Notes: generated by a model not told the origin, from the letters alone. Positions 25,506 through 38,012 are shown, numbered from the stretch's first letter. The stretch: DNA of 64,000 bases from Cunninghamia lanceolata (GCA_027924645.1 BSBN01000334.1:5208001-5272000); one strand, 5' to 3'. Made by a program: numbers and translations.

Positions 25506-27808
25506 ACAAATTGTAAATGAGAAAGTGGAGACAATACACTTTATATTGTTATTGGATATTAACATACTAGATTTTTCCTAAGATAATTAGAAGAAAAATT
25601 CTAAAGTTAAGAGGCCAAATTTCCATTAAGAAAGTTCTAAATAAATGCCACCGAAAAATTGCTGGACGTTGTTGGCAGGGGTAAAGCTAAAATATGGCAA
25701 TCTGAAAGATAAATGTGGTGCCCAGCAAAATGTAAGGGTTAACATCATAGCGTAATAGAAGGGAATTTTTTGTTAAAACTTGGAGTAACTCAGCTTGACT
25801 AAAGGATGGTTTATCCAGGTTTTAAACAATTACATAATTCTACGGCGGCCGAAGGAAAAAATTTGGCATTTATTTAGGATATGCATCGAATAGATCACTG
25901 AAAATATATTAAACAGATGCAAATGGGAGGGAAAAGCCATCATTTTTTTTCTATTTGAACCACACCACACCTACGTACTATGCAAAGATGATTAAGAAAA
26001 GAACTAAAGATGATACATTAATTTGTGATCCAAAACAGGAAGGCAATGACATTGCGAATACTCCTGAGCCTATATGATATCCTTGCATGGATCAATCTCC
26101 AAACTAATCAATTCACATTTCCCTGTGAACTCGTAGACTGCGCCATAAAGGGAGTTTAGGAAGGGAAGGTCACACAAATGGAAATAAGATTGATTCCATC
26201 AAACACTACAACTATACACGCCCTACTAGACATGATACATGCAGAAAGCGTTTGCACTGTAGATAAAATGCCTCAATGAAAAGTGGTTTTCTGGGTTGCA
26301 AAATAAGGAGGTGCATAATAGTGTACAACCAAGACAGTGTTGGTGCAATAAAAATAAATAAAGAACATCATAAGGTAGAGAGCAACTTCTAAATTTAAGT
26401 GCAAGGCTTACAACAGGTGCTTGGATGCCTCAGAGATAAGAGATTGTAAGAAATGCCATCAAAGTAGGGTAAGAGCATAAAACACTGTATCATACAGATG
26501 AGCTTAATAATTTAAGAGGGTTGTTCTAACATTACAGTGGAAGCAAGTAAACCAAAATTAATCTATGTTCATTATATCATAAACACTCCAAAATTTCCTG
26601 CAAGAGCATAAATATATAACGTACCTAGATTTCCTTCCCAAAAATATGCCTCAACTTTTCTTTCCTAAATGTAGCTAATACCATTCCCATCATCAAAATA
26701 TATAAATGGAAGAATGGTACAGTTTATGGCCCTCATGTCAATGCTTCTTATCTCTAGAGCTCCATGTCCCCCCTTCTTCCTACAGGACCTCCTCCTAAAA
26801 TACATGCAGAGGAAGGAAATAAGTGTAATTAATTTTTCCCCAAAATCCCCCTGCCATCATCGACTAACAAAAGGCATATTTAACGTCATCATTAGAAGAC
26901 AAACATGCATAGGTTGAGGCATATGAGAGGGAGTAGTGGTCTGACAACTGTTTCACAACATAAGATTTAAAGAGTAGGAATTCTATAAAGTACTACGAAA
27001 TTCAAATTTAAAACGTCACGAATGATTATCACATTATTTAACTATGTATTGTTTAATTACAAATATCATTCTTTCAATCTATAATTAAAACCTAGAAGAT
27101 ATAATAATTCATCAACGATAATACTTTAATAAAATATAAAGGTTTCAGTGAATGCAATGTCTCCTTATGATTAAAGTGGCCATACTTGTGAAACTATAAA
27201 TTGTTGCCAAAATAAAACTCAAGAATGAAGTGGATGGTTTAGAAGGATCAACAGTTAAGGTTGTTGGAGTCAAAACTCAAAACAATTACCTGACCACTAC
27301 CTAGGGTCAAAAAGAAAAACTTCAAGGAACACTGACTGACCACTGAACGCACTGACAAGGTATTAAACTAGTTATTCATTCTCTTTGAGGATGATGTCTA
27401 GGGTAGGGGACCAAGTGCTATCTCCCATCAACTAATTCCATTGGGTTCAAGGCACGCTCAAACCTACCAACTCAGGTGGAATCAATACCTGGCACCTGCT
27501 CACTCAACATACAAGTTATAGTACATGTGCATAATAGCTGAAGTACTTGGAAAGGAATTCTAACATTCGTATCTCATTCTCGTATGTCCCCCATACATTC
27601 AATGGTACGATGTTACCCTTTACACTTATCCTAACAACATACTACTACATCATCTGACTATCCAAATAATTATCTGCATAGAAATAATAACATAACAATA
27701 TGCATCATACCTATGAAACTACTAACTGAAGCTCATGTTCCATCATCATCTTCAGGTTCCTTAGCCAAACTACCTGCACAACCAAAGTGAGTACGAAGGG
27801 GTACTACA

Positions 27809-29153
27809 CCTGTAATGGCTATTTCCAATGCTGATAATATACCCTCTCCATCCCTAAATTGGTTAAAGAAGGTAGTCCAAAAGAATAGAAGGTACACCCT
27901 TCCTGCTGATGAAGGTGTTGACACTATAGCTAGTTTGCTACAAATGCTCCCAAAACTAAAACATGCAAAGAGGATGTCAAGAATTGAGACTGATGTCATT
28001 TCAGGATACTAGTTTTTGGAAATTACAAATCCACTAGTAGAAAAGAATGGAGTTGAAATAATAGAAGCTGACTTCAAAGTAAGTCAAGTGGATCTAGGGC
28101 CATCAACCACTGCAGGTGAATTGTATCATGTCAAGTATTCAGTTGATAACATTTCTAAAAGAGTGAAAGGATTGCTAAAAGAGAACTCAAAACTATTAGC
28201 TCATGTAAGTTCCCTATCTTCTTTCGCTAATTCACTTGTTGAAGTAATAACTCCCTCCACTGAAGCCTCCTCAAGTGTTAACCTTCTCACTCTCAATCTT
28301 AGGTTACTACAACAAGTAAAAATTTCTTTGTCTCTAAGGAAAGATATGGATCAGTGGGTTGAGAACATCATCTTTGATGGTCTCATTTTTATCGAAGAGG
28401 TAGTGAAATTGTTTGACTCCATCCATGCTAAAATGGAAGTTTCAATACTAAAGTTTGATAAAGCTTGCAGTGACCACCATAGCTTGAATATTGCTTCTAA
28501 GGAAATAAAGGAACTAACCATTATGGATCCTAGTATTCTTATGGCTGAAGAAGTTATTGCCGATCCCAAGGAACCAGATACTGCTACGTGGGCTAATGCA
28601 GTGGAGTGAAAAATCTGCATCATATCTGAAGCAAATGAAGAAATGGGAAAAGAAGTTGCAACTAATTATAAAGAGATGATGAGAATAAAAAGGGATCTCT
28701 CTCCTTTAGAGATAGAGGCTAATGGATCTGGTGATGAGAAGATATTGGACATGAAGGTAATCAAAGTAAATTTCAAAAAGGTGGTGACAGAGGAAGTAGT
28801 GAATTGTAATGCAGTTATAGGGGAGTCATTGGCGAGACTTTCTAAATTGGTAGCACACATTAACAGTTGTAGGAATGACATTGATGAAGTATATCACAAG
28901 GTGACAAATTCCAACAAGGCGGTCATGAAGAAGAAACATCTTGAAGAAGAAACGTCGCATCTATATGACGGGATCTTGACCAGGCATGTCTTTAACTCAA
29001 GTTATTAACAAGTATAGAGCGTATAAAGCTAGATTGCGAGTATAGGTGCCTTAGGTAGTGCAAAGTGTCATTGGAGAAGGCAAACAATTAGAGGAAGATG
29101 GAGAGATGGATGAGGTGGATGATGGCGATGTGGACTTGCAAATTCTGAATTGA
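27809..29153 (+). pseudogene. 3' part of the unrecognised ORF split by element D
   Basis: Continues the frame from 15347-15591: codon phase at 27809 equals that at 15587. Three open stretches (27815-28009, 28016-28606, 28610-29005) lie in one phase, separated only by single stops at 28010 (TAG) and 28607 (TGA). After about 28985 a one-base shift gives MSLTQVINKYRAYKARLRV, an in-frame stop, and then a strongly acidic tail (QLEEDGEMDEVDDGDVD) to a stop at 29151-29153. The middle is helical in character, rich in Leu, Glu, Lys and Ser, without Cys clusters, membrane spans or a catalytic motif I know. Persistence of one frame over about 1.2 kb shows it once coded for protein. Confidence 0.65.
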
Positions 29154-29572
29154 TTTAATTTTCATGCTTTTAAGTTATTTCATTCTTTCTCTAAAACTAT
29201 TGGCTTTGGAGGGCCCTTTATTACAATTATTGTATAAACAGTCTTTAAATGGTTTCAAGAAAGTTATAATTCAGTTTAGCTATAAATTATAAATGGCTAG
29301 TCAAATTCTAGACCTTTTGAAAAAAATTGTTTTGGAGGGTGATAGTTAATTTTGTTTCAGCTACTTTAATTTATACAATACAAATTCAAACAGTGGAGAT
29401 TGAGATATCATGATCTATATGTTGTGATTATTTGAATTCATATTCTTCCTAAGTTGAATGTGTATTTGCTGATGTTAATGGTATTCATGTATTTTGGTAG
29501 TTGGATATTCATATTTCTGTTTACTGTTGAGAATATTTATCTGTTGATATATCATTTGAAGTGGTGACATAT
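29154..29572. other. AT-rich 3' flank of the split ORF
   Basis: No gene. At 29330-29345 the sequence TTTTGGAGGG/TGATAG resembles a purine tract followed by an LTR start on the plus strand, which would fit the split ORF being part of an older LTR element. No second LTR was found to test it. Confidence 0.35.
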
Positions 29573-30550
29573 ACTTGAAATTTGAAAGTGCCAAACATTA
29601 AATAGATTCTGAAGGCCCAACTTGGGTTCCCAAATCCAAATTCCCATTCTAGAGGAAATACATTTATATTAAATTTTAACACTCAACCTTTATAACTGTA
29701 GGCTAAAATTAGACTATAATTTGAACAATAAAAAATTACCATACAATCTATCATATATGTCATAGAATCTACTAAATTTACACCTTGGGAGTTACAAATG
29801 AATCCCAATGCCTCGATTTGGTATGCTAAAGTAATAATAAAAATATTTAATATTTAATCTTTTACCAATTTAATCAACCTTGAAAATATAAAATAGTACA
29901 GGTCTAAAATTAAATATTGAATAAATTAATTTCTTCATTCCTTACTGTCACCCATGGAAAATACTAGAATGGGCTATTAGGATCTCCACATGAAAATAAA
30001 TAAAATGGAACCTGACAAGTCCACCCTCCCTAAAAAATGTTTCCCTTCAATCAATGCGAATTTGGATGCTCCAAAATTTCTAGACCCTTGCAAGTGGCAT
30101 CTTCTACTAGTAGATTCTTCTAACAAACTAGATACTCTATCATGCTTGTTTTCCTTGAATTTTTCATCTTGTTATAAATCACTTCTTCAAGTACTAAGAT
30201 TAACTTTCCCTCTTCATCCAAGGGTAGTAGGTTAATGAAAGGTAGAATATTTGGACCATGTACGGAAGCTAAGGTAGTGAAACATCTTCCCACACTAATA
30301 TTGAGAAGAGGATAATACAAGAATTTTCAAATCTTCACAATGGTTATAGAAATTATATAGAAATAAATATAAATAGCATCCATACCACAACATAGTGGTT
30401 TAAATGGGGAAAACTCTTTCAGGAGAAAAAACCCACATGAGCCAACAATAGCCCAATATATTATTTAGAAATTTTAACAAGATTACAATATACTTGTAGA
30501 AAAAAACTGTCACATGAGTGTCACCAACTAGAGATTTGGAAGCAATCCAA
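29573..30550 (-). repeat. Gypsy-derived fragment R1
   Basis: Nearly 1 kb segment repeated at 55202-56173 in the same orientation. Both start at TACTTGAAAT and end at an AT microsatellite. It contains the chromodomain end of a gypsy integrase plus about 400 bp of 3' non-coding sequence, and about 200 bp of GGGGAAAA..CCCACA-type sequence at the other side. Confidence 0.8.
30020..30320 (-). pseudogene. Gypsy integrase C-terminus with chromodomain (relic, R1)
   Basis: The frame reads PLDEEGKLILVLEEVIYNKM, then SMIEYLVC, a TAG at 30120-30122 where these domains have Trp, then KNLLVEDATCKGLEILEHPN. This is the usual chromodomain ending of chromovirus-type gypsy integrases (...EYLVKWKNLPVEDATWE...), a module that guides integration by binding histone marks. 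Upstream is the GPNILPF-like junction of the integrase C-terminal fold. RT and integrase core are missing, so this is a terminal fragment. Confidence 0.75.
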
Positions 30551-30571
30551 CTATATATATATATATATATA
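30551..30571. repeat. Short (TA)n tract at insertion site of element B
   Basis: CTATATATATATATATATATA immediately before ACAATAAATAT and the LTR of element B. Confidence 0.9.
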
Positions 30572-30581
30572 CAATAAATAT

Positions 30582-31635
30582 TGAAAGGAAGCTAAATGTG
30601 TGGAAATCGCTTCCTACACTAATCTAATGAGGAGAGCACTATGCAAATTCAATTTTATCATAACTATTACAGCAATGTTAAACCATTAACATGAGATATT
30701 GCAGCAAAACACAAAAACTAGAAAGTAGATAGAAGAAGAGAGACAAACATTTACAGTGGGGAAAACCCTTATCGGGTGAAAAACCCCACACTAAAAAACC
30801 TGCACTATGTATTAACAAATCTGAAATATGTTTACAATACACTTGCAATGCAAGCTGCAATGGTCTTTGACACTCATGTCTTTAGTCAATCCGACAGCAT
30901 AACAATACCTATAAAACCTGTGATACAACTCCCTCTCCAAGCACCTGTTTATATAGAAAATACAAGGCAATATTGGACCTTTCTTGGAATGGGTGTCCAA
31001 CTTGGCTTCATGGACCAAAACCCATGCCTAAGGATAGTTGGTCAACATTGTAGAATGTGCCTGACACTTGTCCATAGCTTCCATCCCAAAGGGGTCACCT
31101 ATTTCTAAAATTGGCTATGACAAATGCTCTTACGACACTTACCACCGTCATAGAATCTGTCATAGCGGTTACAACTTACAGTTGTAAGAGAATCTATCAT
31201 ACACAGACTATAAATAGCATATTCTCTTACAACATGTCGTAGTCCACCTTGGGGTACCCAAATATTCCTTTTTCAAATATGCTTCATGACAAATGTCTTC
31301 ACCTGTCTTACAACCTTCTATTTGTGACTCTTACATGTCATAGATTCGTCATAGGAATCCGTCATAACCATTTCAGTCAAACATTCCCTTACACAACATG
31401 GAAGATGCCAACACATGGAAAAATACTCCTACCACAAAGTGGGACTCCTATTTCCTCATGTGAGGGAAAAATTACAAGTTGTCATATTCCAGACAGGATT
31501 GACACATCACCATGCGACATCCCACAATATGACAATTAGAATTTACAAATATTTACAACATAGGCAATTATATAATAAATACAAATATTAACAATGTAAG
31601 GAATTACCAAGGTTGAGACACCTTAATTCCCAATA
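30582..31635 (-). repeat. 3' LTR of copia B
   Basis: 1,054 bp, TGAAAGGAAGC to CCCAATA (CA decayed to TA), colinear with 35852-36903. The TATATAAA box is at 30948-30955. Confidence 0.92.
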
Positions 31636-31648
31636 TTCTCCCACTTGT
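31636..31648 (-). other. Polypurine tract of copia B
   Basis: TTCTCCCACTTGT on the plus strand abuts the LTR end, giving the purine run AAGTGGGAGAA on the element strand. Confidence 0.75.
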
Positions 31649-31689
31649 TGAACACCTTGTAAGAGCCAATAGAATAATAGGATTTAACT

Positions 31690-33380
31690 GCTATAGGCCG
31701 AGAGGCCGATAGACTCCGAACACTATCTAAACTTTTTTGTGCTCATTGGCTTCATCAATGAATCAGCAACATTCTTTAAAGTATCTACCTTCTCCAAATT
31801 TACCTTTCCATCCTCAACCATGTCTTGTACGAAGTGAAACTAAACATCAATGTGCTTGGTTCTAGCATGGAAAGTTGGATTCCTTGCAAGGCAAATCGCA
31901 CTTTGACTATCATAGCTGACCGTTATCTGTCTTGCATCAACACCAATATTTGAACACAATCTCTTAAGCCAAATGGATTCCTTACAAGCATGAGTTGCTG
32001 CCATATACTTAGCTTCTGTCGTGGATAAAGTAACCACTAGTTGTTGCTTACTCATCCAACTAATAGCACCACCAAACAATGTAAATACATAAGCACTGGT
32101 AGATCTCCTACTATCAATGTCACCTACCCAATCTGAATCCACAAATCCACAAATGTCAATGAAATGTGGAGGTCTTGTAAATTACCATGATAGAAAATGT
32201 AATACTTGGAAGTACCCCTCAAATATTTAAATAGTCACTTAACTACATCCCAATGAACCCATCCAGGATTAGCCATAAATCGACTATGGACTCCCACTGC
32301 TTGGGCAATGTTTGGTCTTGTGTAAACCATAGCATACATCAAACTACCAACAACACTAGCATAAGATACTCTGCTCATGTCCTCCACCTCACTAGGAGAT
32401 TTTGGACAATCCTCAAGAGATAAATTTGTCCCCAAAGAAACAGGAACACACAATCGTCTACAATCTGCCATGCTGAACCTATCCAACACGGTCTTCACAT
32501 ACTTACTCTAGCTTAACCAAAGTTTTTTGTTATCTCTATCTTTTCTTATTTCCATTCCTAGAATGTACCTGGCTGCCCGTAAACATTTCATTTCAAACTG
32601 TGCTGACAACTGAGATTTGAAATCAGAAATCATATTCTTACCCTTCCCAATGAGAAATATATCATCAACATACAATGCAATAATGAGAATACAATCACCA
32701 TCAAACTTAAAGTACACATAGTGATCCAATTTTGATCTCACAAATCTAATTGACAACACAAAGGCATCAAACTTCAAGTAGCATCTCCTAGGGGATTGCT
32801 TCAAACCATACAAAGACTTCTTAAGTTTGTAAACCAAATTTTCTTTACCTTTCACCATGTAATCCTCTAGCTATGACATGTAGATTTCTTCCTCCAAATC
32901 ACCATGAAGAAAAGTTGTCTTCACATCCATTTGTTCCACCTCCAAGTCATAAGCAACTGTGAGAGACAATAGGAATCGAATGGATGTCAGCTTTGCAATG
33001 GGAGAGACGATCTCACCATAATCTATACCCTCAACTTGTGAATACCCCTTTACAACTAATCTAGCCTTATACTTCTCAACACTGCCATCTGCACCAATTT
33101 TCTTCTTAAACACCCATTTGTATCCAACAAGTTTCCATCTAGGAGGCAAAGGCACCAAGTCCCAAGTTTGATTCTTTTCCAAAGAAGCCATTTCATCCTC
33201 CATGGCCTCCTTCCAAGAACCTGCATCTTTCATGTCCAAAGCCTCTGATAGAGTTCTAGGTTCATCATTGTTAGTGAGTAAAGCAGAAGCACAACTAGAA
33301 TCAAGCAATGTAATACCAAACCTTTCAGGTTTCTTTCTTATCTGTGTAGACCTCCTCAAGGGCTAAGGTTATGGTTCAGC
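31690..33380 (-). pseudogene. Copia B reverse transcriptase and RNase H
   Basis: RT begins with the conserved KNQTWDLVPLP, VGYKWVFKKK, ARLVVKGYSQVEGIDYGE, QMDVKTTFLHGDLEEEIYM and KKSLYGLKQSPR series. The catalytic YVDD is intact at 32661-32672, followed by the LGMEI and PYASVVGSLMYAM-like thumb motifs. All RT pieces (33359-32235) share one phase and are separated only by stops at 32868-32870, 32505-32507 and nearby. A frameshift between 32235 and 32142 separates RNase H (DSDWVGDIDSRRSTSAYVF, STTEAKYMAA), which ends near 31690 in the DSLMKPM..KKF tail. The enzyme is inactive from this copy, but the catalytic residues remain. Confidence 0.92.
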
Positions 33381-33399
33381 TTCTTCATCTGAGCTTTCA

Positions 33400-34470
33400 G
33401 AGCTGCCAGAACTCTCCTCATCCTCATGTCCAACATTCTCTTTCTATTCAGTCTTCTCAAGGGTAGCAGGAAACTAAACAACATCCTCTTTCTTTTCTTT
33501 TTTTTTAGGCTGTAAAATAGTGGAAGAAGGTGTAAGCTCTCTAAAGATGACACTTCTGCTATACAACACTTTTTCAGCCACATGATCCCAAAGCTTATAT
33601 CCTTTCACACCGACACCATAGGCAATGAAGATACACTTAACCTCCTTGTTCTCCAATTTTGACTGCTTCTCCCTAAGCACATGTGCATATGCCTCACAAC
33701 TAAAAACATGAAGATGTATTATTGAAGGCTTTCTACTAGACCACACCTCCATGGGTGTCTTACCACCAAGAGCTAATGTAGGAGATCTATTTACTAGATA
33801 GCAAGCAGTGGCAACAGCGTCAGGCCAAAACTTTTGTTCTAGGCCAGCTCCACTAAGCATACTCCTAGCATTCTCCATCAGTGTCCTATTCATCCTCTCT
33901 ACAACTCCATTTTTCTGTGGGGTGTATGGAGTTGTCTTGTGTCTTTCAATCCCAAGTTCCTTGCAATATTTATCAAATTTTGTAGAACAGAACTCACCAT
34001 TGTTGTCAGTTCTCAAACATTTAATATTTTTACCAGTCTGATTTTCAGGAAAGGCCTTAAACTCCTTAAACTTTCTATAGACTTCAGATTTGCTTCTGAG
34101 AAAATAAATCCATGTCCTTTAACTGTAATCATCTATAAAAGATACAAAATATATAGACTTTGATAATGAAGGAACATAAATAGGACCAAACACATCAGAA
34201 TGAATATGGTCCAACACATTAGAAGACTTATGAGAACTCGAGTAAAACTAAACACGGTTTTTTTTTCCATAAATGCAATGTTCACAAAAGTTGAACTCAA
34301 GATTACAATAATCTAACCACTCAATGGGGTTCTTACTTTTCAGGGTACGTAGACCCTTCTCACCAATGTGGTCAAATCTCTTATGCCATAACATTGTCTT
34401 TTTAGCATGAAGTTTAACTTCTAATGCACGATTACAACCATCAAGACTAGAAATAATAGATTTCTTCACT
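33400..34470 (-). pseudogene. Copia B integrase
   Basis: The His-His-Cys-Cys zinc region is present (WHKRFDHIGEKGL, then CEHCIYGKKNRV near 34255). The core catalytic triad is intact: Asp in HSDVFGP (about 34190), Asp in CLRTDNNGEF (about 34010) and Glu in NGVVERMNRT (about 33900). Downstream come the GKTPMEVW and GYKLWD segments of the copia integrase C-terminus, then an acidic linker. Same phase as gag and RT, with stops near 34120 and 33470. Confidence 0.9.
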
Positions 34471-34799
34471 GCTCATTCATATGGTGGGGATGAAGTGACT
34501 GCTGCCCTCTTCCTTGAGTCAAAAGAACTATTGTATTATGAAATGCATGCCTTTAGCTAAAACATAGTACCTTTCCTAGTACTCTTAGCAAGCACCATAG
34601 CTCCTCTAGTAATCTTGCATCCTTCTTTCGAAAAGACAACTTGTACACCTACATCATTCAACATACTTACAGAAAGCAGGTTCTATGCTAAGCATGGGAT
34701 GTACATAACACTAGATATCCCCTTCACTCATGCATTAGGGAATCAAATAGAGATTCTTCCACGACCAACAATCTTTAGATGAGAGTCATCAACCACATA

Positions 34800-35745
34800 C
34801 ACCTTTCCACCATCGAACTCCTCATACTTGGTAAACTAGTCTTGATGCGAGGTCATGTGGAATGATGCACCAGAGTCAATTAGCCACACATCATCAGATG
34901 CATGGGTTGCCATGGCTGCAATGAAAACATCACCATCTTCTTGTGACTTGTCAGAATTTGAATTAAGAGCTTTCTTCTTCTTCTTCTCCTCCTCCTTACA
35001 TTCCTTTTGGAAATGCCCAGTTTTACCATAGTTCCAATAGAGAGCCTTGGACTTTCCAAGAGATTTGGATCTCCCACAGGATTTGGATCTACCCTTCTCA
35101 GCTTTCTTGTCCTTCTTTTTTTGTTTCTCCTTGGGTCTTCCACGGACTGTAAGAGCATCTTTGGCTACCTTAGCAGACTTTCTCCGCATCTCTTTAGACA
35201 ATGATGAAGAAACCATTTCATCCATTTTGAATGTGGATGTGGTACTTCCAATAGCCATGACAAGATGATCCCACGAATCTAGTAGAGAACAAAGCCGGGT
35301 CATACATCTATCCTCCTCCTGCATCTTCACACCAATAGATGTCAATTGTACAACTAGCATGTTAAAAGTATTCATATGTTCAACGACAGATCCTCCATCC
35401 TCCATTCCAAGAGAATACAACTTCTTTCTCAGGAAAAGTTTATTAACCAGGGATTTGGCTTGGTATACATCCCCCAACTTCTTCTAAAGTAGTTTTGCAG
35501 TAGTCTCCTCATGGACATTTAATATAACAGAATCAGTAAGACTAAGTCTTATGTGACCCTTAGCCTTCTAATCCTTGAGATTCCACTCATCTTGTGACAT
35601 TGCATATAGTTTAGTTCCATTAACACTTTCCCAAAGGTCTTGATCTACAAGCATGTCTTCCATCTTGAGCTTCCACAGCTCGAAATTAGTGCCATTAAAT
35701 ATCTCCACTTCAAATCTTCTAGATGTACTTGCATCTCCTTGCTGC
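34800..35745 (-). pseudogene. Copia B gag and protease
   Basis: Gag starts about 100 bp inside the primer site, around 35740, with RRFEVEIFNGTNFELWKLKM typical of Tnt1-like gags. A stop at about 35569 and another at about 35485 precede the long open part (35477-34836). The CCHC knuckle near 35000-35045 has lost both first cysteines (YWNYGKTGHFQKEC instead of CWNCGKTGHFQKEC), each explained by one TGT/TGC-to-TAT/TAC change. A Lys-rich stretch lies on each side. The protease active site WLIDSGASFHMT is intact near 34880, followed by a Trp-to-stop change at 34833-34835. Same phase as integrase and RT. Confidence 0.9.
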
Positions 35746-35837
35746 AATAAGCTATAGAATACTCTGCATAGACTCCCACTCAGCCTAAGATCAGCTCAAA
35801 AAACCTTTACCCAACAACTAGGACCAAAGGTGATCAA

Positions 35838-35849
35838 GCTCTGATACCA
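35838..35849 (-). other. Primer binding site of copia B
   Basis: Minus strand TGGTATCAGAGC, exact initiator-Met type site, two bases from the LTR. Confidence 0.92.
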
Positions 35850-35851
35850 GC

Positions 35852-36903
35852 TGAAAGGAAGCTAGGTGTGTAGAAATCACTTCCTACACTAATCTAATGA
35901 GGAGAGGGCTATGCAAATTCAATTTTATCCTAACTATTACAGCAATGTTGAACCATTAACATGAGATATTGTAGCAAAATACAAGAACCAGAAAGTAGAC
36001 AGAAGAAGAGAAACAAAGATTTACGGTGGGGAAAACCTTTATCGAGTGAAAAACCCCACACTCAAAAACTTGCACAATGTATTAACAAATCTGAAATATG
36101 TTTACAATACACTTGCAATGCAAGTTTCAATGGTCTTTGACACTCATGTCTGGAGTCAATCCAGTAGCATAATAGTACCTATAAAACCTGTGATACAACT
36201 CCCTCTCCAAGCATATGTTTATATAGAAAATACAAGGCAAGATTGGACCTTTCTTGGAATGGGCATTTTAACATGGCTTCATGGACCACAACCCATACCT
36301 AAGGACACTTGGTCAACATTGTAAAATGTGCCTGACACTTGTCCATAGCTCCCATCCCAAAGGGGTCACCTATTTCAAAAATGGTCTATGACAGATGCTC
36401 TTATGACACTTACAACCGTCATAGAATCTATCATAGCAGTTACATCTTACAGTTGTAAGAGAATCTTTCATACACAGGCTATAAATAGCATATTCTCTTA
36501 CAAGATGTCATAGTCCACCTTGGGGCATTCAAATATGTCTTTTTCAAAGATTCTTCATGACACATGTTTTCATCTATTTACAACCTTCTATTTCTGACTC
36601 TTACATGTCATAGATTCATCATAGGAATCCGTCATAAATATTTCAGTCAAACATTCCCTTACACAACATGGAAGATGCCGACACATGGAAAAATGCTCCT
36701 ACGACAAAGTGGGATGCCTATCTCCTCATGTGAGGACAAAATTACAAGTTGTCATATTCCATGTAGGATTGACACATCACCGTGCCACATCCCACAATAT
36801 GACAATTCAAATTTACAAATATTTACAACATAGGCAATTAAAATAAATACAAACATTAACAATGTAAGGAATTACCAAGGTTGATACACCTTAATTCCTA
36901 ACA
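35852..36903 (-). repeat. 5' LTR of copia B
   Basis: 1,052 bp from TGAAAGGAAGCTAGG to CCTAACA. It matches 30582-31635 with differences roughly every 10-20 bases in the part I aligned. Confidence 0.92.
36218..36225 (-). promoter_or_regulatory. Putative TATA box in copia B 5' LTR
   Basis: TATATAAA on the element strand, conserved in the other LTR at 30948-30955, with a pyrimidine-rich start region about 30 bases downstream. Confidence 0.5.
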
Positions 36904-36941
36904 GATATATATAATTATATAGTTACAACATAGTGGTTACA

Positions 36942-36943
<2 letters not shown>

Positions 36944-36974
<31 letters not shown>
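36944..36974. repeat. (TG)n microsatellite
   Basis: About 15 TG units just right of element B. The following 600 bp hold no recognisable gene. Confidence 0.97.
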
Positions 36975-36976
<2 letters not shown>

Positions 36977-37868
36977 CATGTTATTGTTAATTCATGCTAT
37001 GTGGTGGGAAGCCTGTAAACTTATGGTTTTTAAGTTGTAGATTTGGCCTTTATTGCTTTCGGGTCAAAAGTTTTGCCTCTATTTTGCTTTCTGGTTAAAA
37101 GCAATCACAAAGTTTTTCATTCAGCAAAATATCTGTTGAAGGTAGATGTGCCTTGTTAAATAAGTAGAGAGCATATGTAAAACACCAATATATTAGGCTC
37201 AATTGCTATTTACTTTTGTCACTTGTTTGGGCATGAGGATATACAGTTAGGTGACAAATCTGTTAACCAACACAAGGAAACAATTAACACAATCTAGATG
37301 CACTTTCATATACAATATAGAGAGGTGTCTTGCATTCAACTAATGGAGTATTATTGCCATTTTTTAAGCACTCTAGCTCTAGCTTCACATTGAGATTCCT
37401 CTTTACAACATTTGGCAGGTAGTGATGTTGCCTTATAGCCCTTGTTTCTTAAAGATACAACCTAGAGATGTCTAGATAGGTATTTTTTATGTTTATTTTT
37501 ACATGTATCTTTTCAGCATTACATTGATAGGCACAAACTAATTGTTGGGGTTATTTATATATAAATTATTAATAATAATATAGTCAATTAGATAGGTTAA
37601 TGTGTTTCTTAGTTATGTGGGTGTAATGTCCCCTTTTGTAACAATACTAATTTTACCCTAAAAGTTCAAATACCACAAGTTTAGGGTTAGGGTTTTAGAA
37701 TTATCATGTAATGTCCTCTTCAAGATTTGCCCTAGATTAAACTCTACAATTGCAAATTATAATAAATTAGGGTTAGGGAGATGACATACAAGTAGTTATT
37801 TCTTTGTTATGCTCTTGAATATAACTCTTGCAATCATGACATAGAGAACACAAGTGCATATATACAGG

Positions 37869-38012
37869 CGAATGAAGGTTGGTGACGTTCTTCGTTCAAA
37901 GTAAATACTCCTTTGAACGAAGGTCCAAACACAGCATGTAAATCACCTTCATTCGAAGGTTCCTTACATTAAAAAATATTGTTTTTTTAACAGTTGACCT
38001 TCATTCGAAGGC
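37869..38012. repeat. Cluster of TTCGAA/TTCAAAG palindromes
   Basis: CTTCGTTCAAAG (37890-37901) is a perfect inverted repeat of CTTTGAACGAAG (37911-37922) with a 9-bp spacer. ACCTTCATTCGAAGGT occurs at 37945-37960, nearly the same at about 37997-38012, and its half CGAATGAAGG at 37869-37878. Function unknown. Confidence 0.8.

Larger units (their letters stand above)
23311..27808 (-). repeat. 5' LTR of element D
   Basis: TGTAATGCCCGATC...GGGGTACTACA, 4,498 bp, colinear with 15592-20093. The element-strand promoter is probably near the TATAAATAAA box at 23982-23991. It carries a short LINE-tail insertion at 25417-25505 that the other LTR lacks. Confidence 0.9.
30582..36903 (-). mobile_element. 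Copia retrotransposon B (complete structure, inactive)
   Basis: A 6.3 kb Ty1/copia element with both LTRs (30582-31635, 35852-36903), PBS, PPT and gag-protease-integrase-RT-RNase H order on the minus strand. Candidate target duplication AATAT (30577-30581) / GATAT (36904-36908), four of five matching. Motif style (DSGASFHMT, QNGVVERMNRT and the short leader) is closest to Tnt1/Tork-type plant elements. It has inserted beside a TA repeat. Numerous stops and one frameshift inactivate it. Confidence 0.92.

Noticed and set aside
37670..37700. TTTAGGGTTAGGG-like telomere motif
   Set aside because: Only about two imperfect units, too few for an interstitial telomere array.
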